DNA of 64,000 bases from Pseudomonas sp. 7SR1 (GTDB lineage: Bacteria; Pseudomonadota; Gammaproteobacteria; Pseudomonadales; Pseudomonadaceae), in assembly GCF_900156465.1 (NCBI RefSeq), contig NZ_LT707064.1, positions 1,276,001 to 1,340,000 of the forward strand, given 5' to 3'. Below, piece by piece: positions 1 to 8,717 of the stretch. A model generated the notes under the pieces. The model worked only from the letters and a program-made list of their open reading frames with translations, made no database searches and was not told where the DNA came from. The position numbers were made by a program, and so were the translations under genes. Each line of letters starts with the position of its first letter. Within the stretch, counting starts at the first letter, position 1.

Positions 1-884
1 GCCGCCCGCGCGTTCTCACCGGCTGGTATGTCTGGTCTTTGCTGGCCGCCGTCGCGTATGGCCTGGCATTCGCGATGCATTGGGACGATCGCGGCATGTT
101 GTGGCTGTCGGAACATTTCAAGAGTCCGGCCCAGCGCCAGGACAGCATCTGGCTACCCGACTACCGCGCGGTGATCGATGCCAAGCCATTGCCGGGCATG
201 GAGAAGGACGAAGCGTCCGACCTGACCTATAACCCGCAGACCAAGACCCTGTTCGCCGTCATGGGCAAGAACCCGTTCCTGGTGGAGCTGACGCTGCAGG
301 GTGAGGTGTTGCGCAAGATGCCACTGGTGGGCTGGAACAATCCCGAAGGTGTGTCATTCATGGGCAATGGACTGCTGGCCATTACCGATGAGCGCTCGCA
401 TTCGCTGTCGATCGTCCAGGTCGATGCGAATACGCGCGAGCTGAACATCGCCGACTTCCCCCAGTACGACCTCGGCCCATCGGAAAACCAGAACAAGGGA
501 TTCGAGGCGGTGGCCTGGGACCCACGCAACCAGCAACTGGTACTGGGCGAGGAACGTCCAGCGGCGTTATTCATCTGGAAAAGCAACGGCAGCCAGTTGC
601 TCAAGGGCGATAAACAGATCCATGCCAGCGATGAACTGGACCTGCGCAACCTGTCGGCCCTGGCGATAGACCCGCGCACTGGCCATACGCTGGTGCTGTC
701 GTCCGACTCGCATTTGTTGCTGGAGCTGGATGAGAAAGGCCAGCAGGTCAGCTTCATGACCCTGCTGGGCGGTTTCAACGGGCTGAAGGATACGGTCCCT
801 CGCGCCGAGGGCGTGACCCTGGATGAGGCCGGCAATCTGTACATGGTCAGCGAGCCGAACCTGTTCTATCGTTTCGAGAAATAA
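1..884 (+). CDS. SdiA-regulated domain protein (YjiK-like), 5' end outside window
   Basis: The reading frame is open from base 3 with no stop back to the window edge, so the true start lies upstream. The first in-window candidate, TTG at 39, cuts into the hydrophobic N-terminal helix (WYVWSLLAAVAYGLAF) and is unlikely. After this membrane anchor come repeated beta-strand blades with motifs such as DLTYNPQTKTLFAV, NPEGVSF and AITDERSH, typical of the SdiA-regulated/YjiK beta-propeller family. It is probably anchored in the inner membrane with a periplasmic propeller. The family has no firmly established function. A paralogue with the same architecture follows 122 bp downstream on the same strand, so this looks like a tandem duplication. 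The family assignment is fairly secure; the role is unknown. Confidence 0.8.
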   Translation, partial: RPRVLTGWYVWSLLAAVAYGLAFAMHWDDRGMLWLSEHFKSPAQRQDSIWLPDYRAVIDAKPLPGMEKDEASDLTYNPQTKTLFAVMGKNPFLVELTLQGEVLRKMPLVGWNNPEGVSFMGNGLLAITDERSHSLSIVQVDANTRELNIADFPQYDLGPSENQNKGFEAVAWDPRNQQLVLGEERPAALFIWKSNGSQLLKGDKQIHASDELDLRNLSALAIDPRTGHTLVLSSDSHLLLELDEKGQQVSFMTLLGGFNGLKDTVPRAEGVTLDEAGNLYMVSEPNLFYRFEK

Positions 885-1006
885 GCTGATCGGCCAGCTC
901 TGTAAGGTAATTCGTCCTTCGCTGTAGGGTGTGGCACACCGCCATTAAGCTTCAGTTCAGGCAGGCGTGATATTTCAACCCCCTGTTCTTATCCGAGCCC
1001 ACCCTC

Positions 1007-1924
1007 ATGCGCCGACTTGCCCGTCCCAAGCCCTTGATTCTGATGCTGCTGGCGATCGCCCTGATCGTCCTGATCGCAGCGGGTCAATACCTGCGTCTGT
1101 TCGAGCGCGCCTGGTTCAACCTCAACACTTTCTGGCAGCCCACCAGCGAGCAAGCCATCGGCCTCGACCAATACCGCGTCACCCTGGAAGCACAGGTGAT
1201 CGAAGGGCTGGATGACGATGTCTCGGCACTGACGTTCGATCCGGTCCGCAAGAGCCTGTTCACGGTTACCAACAACAACGCCGAACTGATCGAACTGTCC
1301 CTGGACGGCAAGATCCTGCGGCGCATGGCGCTGATCGGTTTCGGCGACCCGGAGGCGGTGGAGTTCATCAGCGAAAACACCTACGTCATCAGTGACGAAC
1401 GCCAGCAGCGCCTGATCAAGATCCACCTGGACGAAGACACCCGGTTCCTCGATGCCGCCGATGCGGAGCAGATGACCCTTGGCGTGCACATGAGCGGTAA
1501 CAAGGGATTCGAAGGACTGGCTTATGACTCGGTGGGCAAGCGGCTGTTCGTGGCGAAGGAACGCGACCCGATGCTGATTTATGAAGTCCAGGGGTTCCCT
1601 CATCACAAACCAGAAAAGTCCTACGCAGTTCACGTCATCAATAACCCCAAGCGCGATGCCGGGCTGTTCGTGCGCGATCTCTCGAGCCTGCAATACGATG
1701 AGCGTAGCGGCCATTTGCTGGCGCTGTCCGATGAGTCGCGACTGATCATCGAGCTGGATATCGACGGTCGCCCGCTGAGCACGCTGTCCTTGAGCAAGGG
1801 TCGCCAGGGCCTGCAAAAGACCGTGCCCCAGGCCGAGGGCGTTGCCATGGACGACGACGGCAACCTCTATGTGGTGAGCGAGCCGAACCTGTTCTACGTG
1901 TTCAAGAAGCCGCAGCCCGATTGA
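1007..1924 (+). CDS. SdiA-regulated domain protein (YjiK-like), second tandem copy
   Basis: A 305-residue protein with a basic N-terminus (MRRLARPKP) followed by one strong transmembrane helix (LILMLLAIALIVLIAAG), then a periplasmic beta-propeller. It shares the order of blade motifs with its upstream neighbour: LTFDPVRKSLFTV, GDPEAVEFI, ISDERQQRL, GNKGFEGLAYD, and a closing AEGVAMDDDGNLYVVSEPNLFY. The C-terminal signature (AEGV..D..GNLY.VSEPNLFY) is nearly identical in both copies, so they are paralogues. It is probably a membrane-anchored periplasmic protein of unknown function. The gene is convergent with rpiA, and no clear terminator is visible in the 82 bp between them. Confidence 0.85.
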   Translation: MRRLARPKPLILMLLAIALIVLIAAGQYLRLFERAWFNLNTFWQPTSEQAIGLDQYRVTLEAQVIEGLDDDVSALTFDPVRKSLFTVTNNNAELIELSLDGKILRRMALIGFGDPEAVEFISENTYVISDERQQRLIKIHLDEDTRFLDAADAEQMTLGVHMSGNKGFEGLAYDSVGKRLFVAKERDPMLIYEVQGFPHHKPEKSYAVHVINNPKRDAGLFVRDLSSLQYDERSGHLLALSDESRLIIELDIDGRPLSTLSLSKGRQGLQKTVPQAEGVAMDDDGNLYVVSEPNLFYVFKKPQPD

Positions 1925-2006
1925 CAGGAATCGAAATGCTGTGGCGAAGGGATTAGCGAAACGTCGCATCTCCCCTCGTCACGACAGCGCCAGTCACACC
2001 ATCGGA

Positions 2007-2678
2007 TCAGGCCTTGAGGGTCTTCACACCTTCCGGCGTTCCCAGCAACAGCACATCCGCCGGCCGCGCGGCGAACAGACCGTTGGTGACGACGCCGACG
2101 ATGGCGTTGATCTGGCGCTCAAGCTCAACCGGCTGGGTGATCTGCAGGTTGTGGACATCCAGGATGATGTTGCCGTTATCGGTCAGCACACCCTCGCGAT
2201 ACACCGGATCGCCACCGAGCTTGACCAGTTGGCGGGCCACATGGCTGCGGGCCATCGGGATGACTTCCACTGGCAACGGAAATGCGCCGAGCACCGGCAC
2301 CAGCTTGCTGGCATCGGCGATGCAGATGAAGGTCCTGGCCACGGCCGCGACGATTTTCTCGCGCGTCAGCGCCGCGCCGCCACCCTTGATCAGGTTCAGG
2401 TGCGCGTCGCTTTCGTCGGCGCCATCGACGTAGAACTCCAGGTCGCTCACCGTATTGAGCTCATACACCGGGATCCCGTGGCCCTTGAGCCGCGCGGCGG
2501 TGGCTTCGGAGCTGGCGACCGCGCCGTCGAACGCGCCCTTGTGCCGGGCCAGCGCATCGATGAAGCAATTGGCCGTGGAGCCGGTGCCGACCCCGATGAT
2601 GCTCTTGTCATCCAGCTGCGGGAGGATGAGGTCGACAGCGGCCTGGGCCACGGCCTGTTTGAGTTGATCCTGGGTCAT
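2007..2678 (-). CDS. rpiA: Ribose-5-phosphate isomerase A
   Basis: RpiA interconverts ribose-5-phosphate and ribulose-5-phosphate in the cytosolic non-oxidative pentose phosphate pathway. I start it at the ATG at 2678 (MTQDQLKQ), 223 residues, which matches the family length and has a GGAG ribosome site; the frame is open 18 codons further upstream. Visible signatures are the phosphate loop GVGTGSTAN (29-37), YVDGADE (83-89) with the active-site aspartates, and [11 protein letters not shown] (98-108) with the catalytic Glu and Lys. It is divergent from ilvA, with 137 bp between the two starts, an arrangement common in pseudomonads. Confidence 0.97.
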   Translation of the reverse strand: MTQDQLKQAVAQAAVDLILPQLDDKSIIGVGTGSTANCFIDALARHKGAFDGAVASSEATAARLKGHGIPVYELNTVSDLEFYVDGADESDAHLNLIKGGGAALTREKIVAAVARTFICIADASKLVPVLGAFPLPVEVIPMARSHVARQLVKLGGDPVYREGVLTDNGNIILDVHNLQITQPVELERQINAIVGVVTNGLFAARPADVLLLGTPEGVKTLKA

Positions 2679-2815
2679 GCGGGCTCCGGAAACGGGCAGG
2701 GAGTAGAGAGGGGCGCGAGTATAACCCAACAAAACCTCGGGATTCGTGTGGTCGCCCGGCCAAAAGCCGGGTTAGACTCCTTGGCCCTGCCCAACCCGCC
2801 CAGTGATGCTTTCCG

Positions 2816-4330
2816 ATGCTCGAACAGTACGTCAAAAAGATCCTCAACTCGCGCGTCTACGACGTGGCCGTGGAAACCCCGCTGCAGAACGCCCGCCAGC
2901 TCTCCGAACGGCTGGGCAACAGCATCTGGCTCAAGCGCGAAGACCTGCAACCGGTGTTCTCGTTCAAGATTCGCGGGGCCTACAACAAGCTGACCCAACT
3001 CAGCGACGAGGAACGCGCCCGCGGCGTGGTCACGGCTTCGGCGGGCAACCATGCCCAAGGCCTGGCCCTGGCAGCCAAGGTACTGGGCGTGAAGGCCACC
3101 ATCGTGATGCCCAAGACCACGCCGGAAATCAAGGTCGAAGGCGTGCGCTCCCGTGGCGGCCGGGTGGTGCTGCATGGCGACTCGTTCCCCGAGGCCCTGG
3201 CCTATTCGTTGAAACTGGTCGATGAAAAAGGCTACGTCTACATTCATCCTTATGACGATCCCCACACCATTGCCGGGCAGGGCACCGTGGCCATGGAGAT
3301 CCTGCGCCAGCACCCGGCGCCCCTGGATGCGATATTCGTCCCGGTGGGGGGTGGCGGGTTGATCGCCGGTATCGCGGCCTACGTGAAATACCTGCGGCCG
3401 GACATCAGGATCATCGGCGTCGAGCCGGACGATTCCAACTGCCTGCAGGCCGCCATGGCTGCCGGCGAACGCGTGGTACTGCCCAGCGTCGGACTGTTTG
3501 CCGACGGTGTCGCCGTGGCGCAGATCGGCCAGCACACCTTCGATATCTGCAAGCATCACGTGGACGAAGTGATCACCGTCAGCACCGACGAGATCTGTGC
3601 CGCCATCAAGGATATCTATGACGATACCCGCTCGATCACCGAGCCGGCCGGGGCGCTGGGCGTAGCGGGAATCAAGAAGTACGTCGAATCGCGCGGCATC
3701 AGCGGGCAGACCCTGATCGCCATCGAATCCGGCGCCAACATCAACTTCGATCGCCTGCGCCACGTGGCCGAGCGCGCCGAGCTGGGCGAAGGCCGGGAGG
3801 CGATCATCGCGGTCACCATTCCCGAACAACCGGGCAGCTTCAAGGCATTCTGCGAAGCCATCGGCAAGCGCCAGATCACCGAATTCAACTACCGCTACAA
3901 CACCGGCAGCGAAGCGCACATTTTCGTCGGCGTGCAGACGCATCCGGAAAACGATCCGCGCAGCGCCCTGATCGCCAGTCTGACCGAGCAGGGTTTCCCG
4001 GTACTGGACCTCACCGACAACGAATTGGCCAAGTTGCACATCCGCCATATGGTGGGCGGGCACGCGGCCCATGTCATCGACGAAATGGTACTGCGCTTCG
4101 AGTTTCCGGAGCGACCGGGCGCGCTGTTCAACTTCCTCAACAAACTGGGCGGGCGCTGGAACATCTCGATGTTCCACTACCGCAACCATGGCGCAGCGGA
4201 TGGCCGGGTCGTCGCAGGGCTGCAAGTGCCTCATGACGAACGTCATCTGGTCCCTGCCGCCCTGGAGGCGATCGGCTATCCATTCTGGGACGAGAGCGAC
4301 AACCCGGCCTATCAGCTGTTTCTCGGCTGA
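2816..4330 (+). CDS. ilvA: Biosynthetic threonine ammonia-lyase (threonine deaminase)
   Basis: This PLP enzyme deaminates threonine to 2-oxobutanoate, the first committed step of isoleucine synthesis. The 504-residue length is right for the biosynthetic form with two C-terminal ACT-like regulatory domains. The PLP lysine is K51 in SFKIRGAYNK, the substrate loop ASAGNHAQG follows, and the glycine-rich phosphate cradle VGGGGLIAG lies near residues 177-184. The regulatory half starts at about residue 325 (AIIAVTIPEQPGSFKAFC), and a second ACT-like unit is visible at VLRFEFPERPGALFNFL. By homology, isoleucine is the expected feedback inhibitor. The DUF2269 gene starts 37 bp downstream and may be co-transcribed. 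Confidence 0.96.
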   Translation: MLEQYVKKILNSRVYDVAVETPLQNARQLSERLGNSIWLKREDLQPVFSFKIRGAYNKLTQLSDEERARGVVTASAGNHAQGLALAAKVLGVKATIVMPKTTPEIKVEGVRSRGGRVVLHGDSFPEALAYSLKLVDEKGYVYIHPYDDPHTIAGQGTVAMEILRQHPAPLDAIFVPVGGGGLIAGIAAYVKYLRPDIRIIGVEPDDSNCLQAAMAAGERVVLPSVGLFADGVAVAQIGQHTFDICKHHVDEVITVSTDEICAAIKDIYDDTRSITEPAGALGVAGIKKYVESRGISGQTLIAIESGANINFDRLRHVAERAELGEGREAIIAVTIPEQPGSFKAFCEAIGKRQITEFNYRYNTGSEAHIFVGVQTHPENDPRSALIASLTEQGFPVLDLTDNELAKLHIRHMVGGHAAHVIDEMVLRFEFPERPGALFNFLNKLGGRWNISMFHYRNHGAADGRVVAGLQVPHDERHLVPAALEAIGYPFWDESDNPAYQLFLG

Positions 4331-4367
4331 AGGGCTACGCTCAAAGGCAAGCCATAAGGAAGCGAAC

Positions 4368-4796
4368 ATGGAAACGTTAACCGCTCTCAAGGTCGCCCAT
4401 GTCCTGGCGACGGTGTTGTTGCTGGCCGGTGCGGCGGGGCTGGCCATCTGGGTCTGGCGTGCTCGCCGTGGCGGTGATGCGACGGCGCACACCCGCACGC
4501 TGCAAAGACCGCTGGTGTTCATCTGGCTGTTGATGGGCCTGGCGCTGGCGAGCATGCCGTTCACCGGCTGGTGGATGGTGCATCAGGTGGGATGGCCGCT
4601 GGGGCAGACCTGGTTGCTGGCTTCCAGCGTGCTGTACACCGCGGCAACACTGGCCGGGTTCTGGCTGTTGGTGCGGTTGAACAGGTTGCGCACGCTGCCG
4701 GCGGCGGGCAATGGCAAATTCACCCTGGCCCTGGCGCTGTTCAGCGTCGTCTGTTTTATCGCCATTGCGGGGTTGATGGGAGCCAAGCCGGTTTAA
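4368..4796 (+). CDS. DUF2269-family integral membrane protein
   Basis: The start is the ATG at 4368 behind AAGGAAG; the longer open frame upstream is only a shadow over the end of ilvA. The 142-residue product has four hydrophobic segments: KVAHVLATVLLLAGAAGLAI, VFIWLLMGLALASMPFTGWW, an AASVLYTAATLAGFWLLV-type helix, and LALALFSVVCFIAIAGLMG. This layout, with a His near the first helix (KVAHV), is typical of DUF2269 inner-membrane proteins, whose function is not known. The short spacing to ilvA suggests read-through from that gene. A REPIN follows immediately downstream and probably marks the end of the transcript. Confidence 0.8.
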   Translation: METLTALKVAHVLATVLLLAGAAGLAIWVWRARRGGDATAHTRTLQRPLVFIWLLMGLALASMPFTGWWMVHQVGWPLGQTWLLASSVLYTAATLAGFWLLVRLNRLRTLPAAGNGKFTLALALFSVVCFIAIAGLMGAKPV

Positions 4797-4818
4797 GGTC
4801 TTGGACCGTGTCGCTTTC

Positions 4819-4893
4819 ATCGCGAGCCAGCTCGCTCCCACAGAGGTTGCATGATCGACGCAAATCCCCTGTGGGAGCGAGCTGGCTCGCGAT
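4819..4893. repeat. REPIN (two inverted REP sequences)
   Basis: Two perfect 25-bp inverted copies (4819-4843 and 4869-4893), containing the REP core atcgcgagccagctcgctcc, are separated by 25 bp. The pair sits between the convergent genes DUF2269 and the HAD phosphatase. Such extragenic palindromes are abundant in fluorescent pseudomonads and are mobilised by RAYT transposases, none of which is encoded in this window. The hairpin may also stabilise both 3' ends. Confidence 0.93.
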
Positions 4894-4901
4894 AGCCATT
4901 T

Positions 4902-5558
4902 TCAGCCGCGCAGCGAAATCACCGGCCAGCCACGCTTCTCGGCCTCGGCCCTGAGGTTCGGGTCCGGATCCACCGCCACCGGATTCGTGACTACCTCCAG
5001 CAGCGGCAAATCATTCATCGAATCGCTATAGAAATAGCTGTTCTGCAGGGAATGCCCGGTTTCTTCCAGCCAACGGTTGAGGCGCGTCACCTTGCCCTCG
5101 CGAAAGCAGGGTATGTCAGTGCTGCGCCCGCTGTAGCGGCCGTCGATCATTTCACATTCGGTGGCGATCAGGGTCTCGACTCCCAGGCGCTCGGCAATCG
5201 GCGCGGTGACGAAACGGTTGGTGGCGGTGATGATCACCAGCTTGTCGCCGGCTGCACGGTGCTTTTCCAGCAATTCGATGGCCTGTGGCAATACGATCGG
5301 CTCGATGCAGTCGCGCATGTAGTCGAGATGCCATTGTGCCAGCACCTCCATTTCGGTGCGCCCGAGGATCTCCAGGCAGAAATTCAGGTACTCGGCGTTG
5401 TCGAGCTTGCCGGCCAGGTAATCCTGATAGAACGCATCATTGCGCGCCTTGTACGTCACGGCATCCAGGAAGCCGCGTTCACACAGGTAATCGCCCCAGG
5501 CGTGGTCGCTGTCGCCGCCCAGCAGCGTGTTGTCCAAGTCGAATAAAGCCAGCCGCAT
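4902..5558 (-). CDS. HAD-IB phosphatase, probable histidinol-phosphate phosphatase
   Basis: A 218-residue HAD-superfamily phosphatase. Motif I is DLDNTLL with D7 as nucleophile and D9 as acid/base; motif II is in IITATNRF; motif IV is [11 protein letters not shown], binding magnesium. The helical cap between residues about 15 and 90 gives the SerB-like subclass IB. The P. aeruginosa gene in the equivalent position (PA0335, beside rppH/ptsP) has been reported as a histidinol-phosphate phosphatase needed for histidine synthesis. The same job is likely here by synteny and family, but the sequence alone does not prove the substrate. It is divergent from rppH, with 156 bp between the starts. Confidence 0.8.
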   Translation of the reverse strand: MRLALFDLDNTLLGGDSDHAWGDYLCERGFLDAVTYKARNDAFYQDYLAGKLDNAEYLNFCLEILGRTEMEVLAQWHLDYMRDCIEPIVLPQAIELLEKHRAAGDKLVIITATNRFVTAPIAERLGVETLIATECEMIDGRYSGRSTDIPCFREGKVTRLNRWLEETGHSLQNSYFYSDSMNDLPLLEVVTNPVAVDPDPNLRAEAEKRGWPVISLRG

Positions 5559-5714
5559 TGCAGTTACTCGCTGAAAATTCTGAAGAAAGGTGCCCAGAAT
5601 ACGGACTTTTCACAAGAGTGCACATAAGCTAGGCGACGTGTGTGGTCTGGCTCGTTGCTGCTTTCACAACCTTTGTGGAACAATGCGGCGACATGCGTTT
5701 GCGAGGTTGTTGCC

Positions 5715-6194
5715 GTGATCGATCCCGATGGTTTCCGACCCAATGTGGGGATCATTCTTACGAATGATGCAGGGCAGGTGCTATGGGCTCGCCGTATCAA
5801 TCAAGACGCCTGGCAGTTTCCTCAAGGTGGAATCAACCCCCAGGAGACGCCGGAAGAAGCCTTGTACCGCGAGTTGAACGAAGAAGTGGGGCTGGAGCGT
5901 GAAGATGTCGAAATTCTCGCCTGCACCCGTGGCTGGTTGCGCTATCGTTTGCCGCAACGCCTGGTCAGGACGCACAGCCAGCCGCTGTGCATCGGCCAGA
6001 AACAGAAATGGTTTCTCCTGCGCCTGCTCTCCAACGAGCAGCGGGTGCGGATGGATTTGACCGGTAAACCGGAGTTCGATGGCTGGCGCTGGGTCAGTTA
6101 TTGGTATCCGTTGGGCCAGGTGGTGACATTCAAGCGCGAGGTGTACCGACGCGCCCTCAAAGAGCTTGCCCCGCGCCTGCTGACGCGCGACTGA
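5715..6194 (+). CDS. rppH: RNA pyrophosphohydrolase RppH
   Basis: RppH removes pyrophosphate from the 5' end of transcripts and so triggers RNase E-dependent mRNA decay in the cytosol. I choose the GTG at 5715 (reads [12 protein letters not shown]), giving 159 residues, the usual family length; the frame is open upstream from 5640 but that extension looks non-coding. A complete Nudix box spans 38-60: G38, E44, then REL.EEVGL with R52, E53, E56 and E57. The C-terminal region ([26 protein letters not shown]) is characteristic of RppH. ptsP starts 22 bp downstream, so the two probably form one operon. Confidence 0.95.
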   Translation: MIDPDGFRPNVGIILTNDAGQVLWARRINQDAWQFPQGGINPQETPEEALYRELNEEVGLEREDVEILACTRGWLRYRLPQRLVRTHSQPLCIGQKQKWFLLRLLSNEQRVRMDLTGKPEFDGWRWVSYWYPLGQVVTFKREVYRRALKELAPRLLTRD

Positions 6195-6216
6195 CGACGG
6201 AGTTCGACCCCGAGCC

Positions 6217-8496
6217 ATGCTCAATACGCTGCGCAAGATCGTCCAGGAAGTCAACGCCGCCAAGGATCTCAAAGCGGCGTTGGGGATTATTGTGTTGCGC
6301 GTCAAAGAGGCCATGGGCAGCCAGGTCTGCTCGGTCTATCTGCTGGACCCCGAGACCAACCGTTTCGTGCTGATGGCCACCGAGGGCTTGAATAAGCGCT
6401 CCATCGGCAAGGTCAGCATGGCGCCCAACGAAGGTCTGGTCGGCCTGGTCGGCACGCGCGAAGAGCCCCTGAACCTCGAAAACGCCGCGGACCACCCGCG
6501 CTATCGCTACTTCGCCGAAACCGGAGAGGAGCGCTACGCCTCGTTCCTCGGGGCACCGATCATTCACCACCGCCGTGTCGTCGGCGTACTGGTCATCCAG
6601 CAAAAGGAGCGTCGCCAGTTCGACGAAGGCGAAGAAGCCTTCCTCGTGACCATGAGCGCGCAACTGGCCGGGGTTATCGCCCATGCCGAGGCCACCGGTT
6701 CGATCAGCGGCCTGGGACGCCAGGGCAAGGGCATCCAGGAAGCCAAGTTCGTCGGCGTGCCGGGCTCGCCGGGCGCGGCGGTGGGTACCGCGGTGGTCAT
6801 GCTGCCGCCTGCCGACCTCGACGTCGTGCCGGACAAGGCCATCAGTGACATCAATGCCGAACTGGCGCTGTTCAAGACTGCCATCGAAGGCGTGCGGGCC
6901 GACATGCGGGCCCTCTCGGCCAAGCTGGCGACTCAGCTGCGTCCGGAAGAGCGCGCGCTGTTCGACGTCTACCTGATGATGCTCGACGACGCCTCGCTGG
7001 GCAGCGAGGTGACCACGGTCATCAAGACCGGCCAATGGGCCCAGGGCGCGTTGCGCCAGGTGGTGACCGACCACGTCAACCGTTTCGAACTGATGGACGA
7101 CGCCTACCTGCGTGAGCGCGCTTCCGACGTCAAGGACCTCGGCCGCCGGTTGCTCGCCTACCTGCAGCAGGAACGCCAGCAGACCCTGGTCTACCCGGAC
7201 AACACCATCCTGGTCAGCGAGGAGCTGACCCCGGCCATGCTCGGCGAGGTGCCCGAGGGCAAGCTGGCGGGGCTGGTGTCGGTATTGGGCTCGGGCAACT
7301 CCCACGTGGCGATCCTGGCCCGTGCCATGGGCATCCCGACGGTGATGGGCCTGGTGGACCTGCCGTATTCCAAGGTCGACGGCATCCAGATGATCGTCGA
7401 TGGCTACCATGGCGAGGTCTACACCAACCCCAGCGAAGTGCTGCGCAAGCAGTTCTCCGATGTGGTGGAGGAAGAAAAGCAACTGTCCCTGGGCCTGGAT
7501 GCGCTGCGGGACCTGCCTTGCGTGACCCTCGACGGCCACCGCATGCCGCTGTGGGTCAACACCGGCCTGCTGGCCGACGTGGCCCGGGCGCAGAAGCGCG
7601 GCGCCGAGGGTGTGGGCCTGTACCGCACCGAAGTCCCCTTCATGATCAACCAGCGCTTCCCCAGCGAAAAGGAACAACTGGCGATCTACCGTGAACAGCT
7701 GGCCGCATTCCACCCGCAACCGGTGACCATGCGCAGCCTGGACATCGGCGGCGACAAGTCCCTGTCCTACTTCCCCATCAAGGAAGACAACCCGTTCCTG
7801 GGCTGGCGCGGCATCCGCGTGACCCTCGACCACCCGGAGATCTTCCTGGTCCAGGCCCGCGCCATGCTCAAGGCCAGCGAAGGCCTGAACAACCTGCGCA
7901 TCCTGTTGCCAATGATCTCCGGCACCCATGAACTGGAAGAAGCCCTGCACCTGATCCACCGGGCCTGGGGCGAAGTCCGCGACGAAGGCACCGATGTGCC
8001 GATGCCTCCGGTCGGCGTGATGATCGAGATCCCGGCGGCGGTGTACCAGACCAAGGAGCTGGCGCGGCAGGTGGACTTCCTGTCGGTGGGCTCCAACGAC
8101 CTGACCCAGTACCTGCTGGCGGTGGACCGCAACAACCCGCGGGTAGCCGACCTTTACGACTATCTGCATCCGGCCGTGCTGCAGGCCCTGCAGAATGTGG
8201 TGCGCGACGCCCATGCCGAAGGCAAGCCGGTGAGCATCTGCGGTGAAATGGCCGGGGATCCGGCGGCAGCGGTGCTGCTCATGGCGATGGGTTTCGACAG
8301 CCTGTCGATGAACGCCACCAACCTGCCAAAAGTGAAATGGATGCTGCGCCAGATCAACCTCAGCAAGGCCCAGGAACTGCTGGCGGAAGTGATGACCATC
8401 GACAATCCGCAAGTAATTCACAGCTCCTTGCAACTGGCGCTGAAAAACCTTGGGCTGGCGCGGATGATCAATCCGGCTTCGAACAAGACCCTCTGA
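6217..8496 (+). CDS. ptsP: Phosphoenolpyruvate-protein phosphotransferase PtsP (EI-Ntr)
   Basis: EI-Ntr is the first enzyme of the nitrogen phosphotransferase system, passing phosphate from PEP to NPr (PtsO). The 759-residue protein has an N-terminal GAF domain (about residues 15-160; SVYLLDPETNRFVLMAT), then the PTS enzyme I N-terminal domain, the phosphohistidine swivel with H363 in GSGNSHVAILARAMGIP, and a C-terminal PEP-binding TIM barrel (GVGLYRTEVPFM, VGVMIEIPAA, SVGSNDLTQYLLAVDRNN with the catalytic region near SICGEMAG). The GAF domain probably senses nitrogen status (glutamine in E. coli). It directly follows rppH, as in other pseudomonads, and a REPIN ends the unit. Confidence 0.96.
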   Translation: MLNTLRKIVQEVNAAKDLKAALGIIVLRVKEAMGSQVCSVYLLDPETNRFVLMATEGLNKRSIGKVSMAPNEGLVGLVGTREEPLNLENAADHPRYRYFAETGEERYASFLGAPIIHHRRVVGVLVIQQKERRQFDEGEEAFLVTMSAQLAGVIAHAEATGSISGLGRQGKGIQEAKFVGVPGSPGAAVGTAVVMLPPADLDVVPDKAISDINAELALFKTAIEGVRADMRALSAKLATQLRPEERALFDVYLMMLDDASLGSEVTTVIKTGQWAQGALRQVVTDHVNRFELMDDAYLRERASDVKDLGRRLLAYLQQERQQTLVYPDNTILVSEELTPAMLGEVPEGKLAGLVSVLGSGNSHVAILARAMGIPTVMGLVDLPYSKVDGIQMIVDGYHGEVYTNPSEVLRKQFSDVVEEEKQLSLGLDALRDLPCVTLDGHRMPLWVNTGLLADVARAQKRGAEGVGLYRTEVPFMINQRFPSEKEQLAIYREQLAAFHPQPVTMRSLDIGGDKSLSYFPIKEDNPFLGWRGIRVTLDHPEIFLVQARAMLKASEGLNNLRILLPMISGTHELEEALHLIHRAWGEVRDEGTDVPMPPVGVMIEIPAAVYQTKELARQVDFLSVGSNDLTQYLLAVDRNNPRVADLYDYLHPAVLQALQNVVRDAHAEGKPVSICGEMAGDPAAAVLLMAMGFDSLSMNATNLPKVKWMLRQINLSKAQELLAEVMTIDNPQVIHSSLQLALKNLGLARMINPASNKTL

Positions 8497-8512
8497 TCCT
8501 GCGGCGCTCCTG

Positions 8513-8602
8513 TCGCGAGCAAGCTCGCTCCCACAGTGATCTCGGTTGTTCACAGCGTTTGTGTTCACTGACGATCTACTGTGGGAGCGAGCTTGCTCGC
8601 GA
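8513..8602. repeat. REPIN downstream of ptsP
   Basis: Two perfect inverted 25-bp REP arms (8513-8537 and 8578-8602), with the core tcgcgagcaagctcgctccc, flank a 40-bp spacer. This is the same REP family as at 4819 with one change in the loop (caag for ccag). It lies 16 bp after the ptsP stop and may protect the 3' end of the transcript. Confidence 0.93.
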
Positions 8603-8626
8603 TGAGGCCAGCAATGACACGGCAAA

Positions 8627-8717
8627 CTAGACTCTGTACGAAACAGTCTTGAGAAGAAGGTCAGGCAGTGTTCAACGCAGCATGAACGAGTATCAAGGCT
8701 TTTCGTACAGAGCCTAG
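8627..8717. mobile_element. MITE-like element with CTAG target duplication (copy 1)
   Basis: An 83-bp non-coding element (8631-8713) has terminal inverted repeats of about 13 bp (ctctgtacgaaa) and is bracketed by CTAG at 8627-8630 and 8714-8717. A CTAG duplication fits IS5-family transposition. A second copy lies at 31079-31157 in the opposite orientation, also flanked by CTAG, with a conserved interior (ccttgatactcgttcatg). No transposase is present, so it must be moved in trans. The right-hand CTAG contains the TAG stop codon of the adjacent NRDE gene. Confidence 0.8.
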
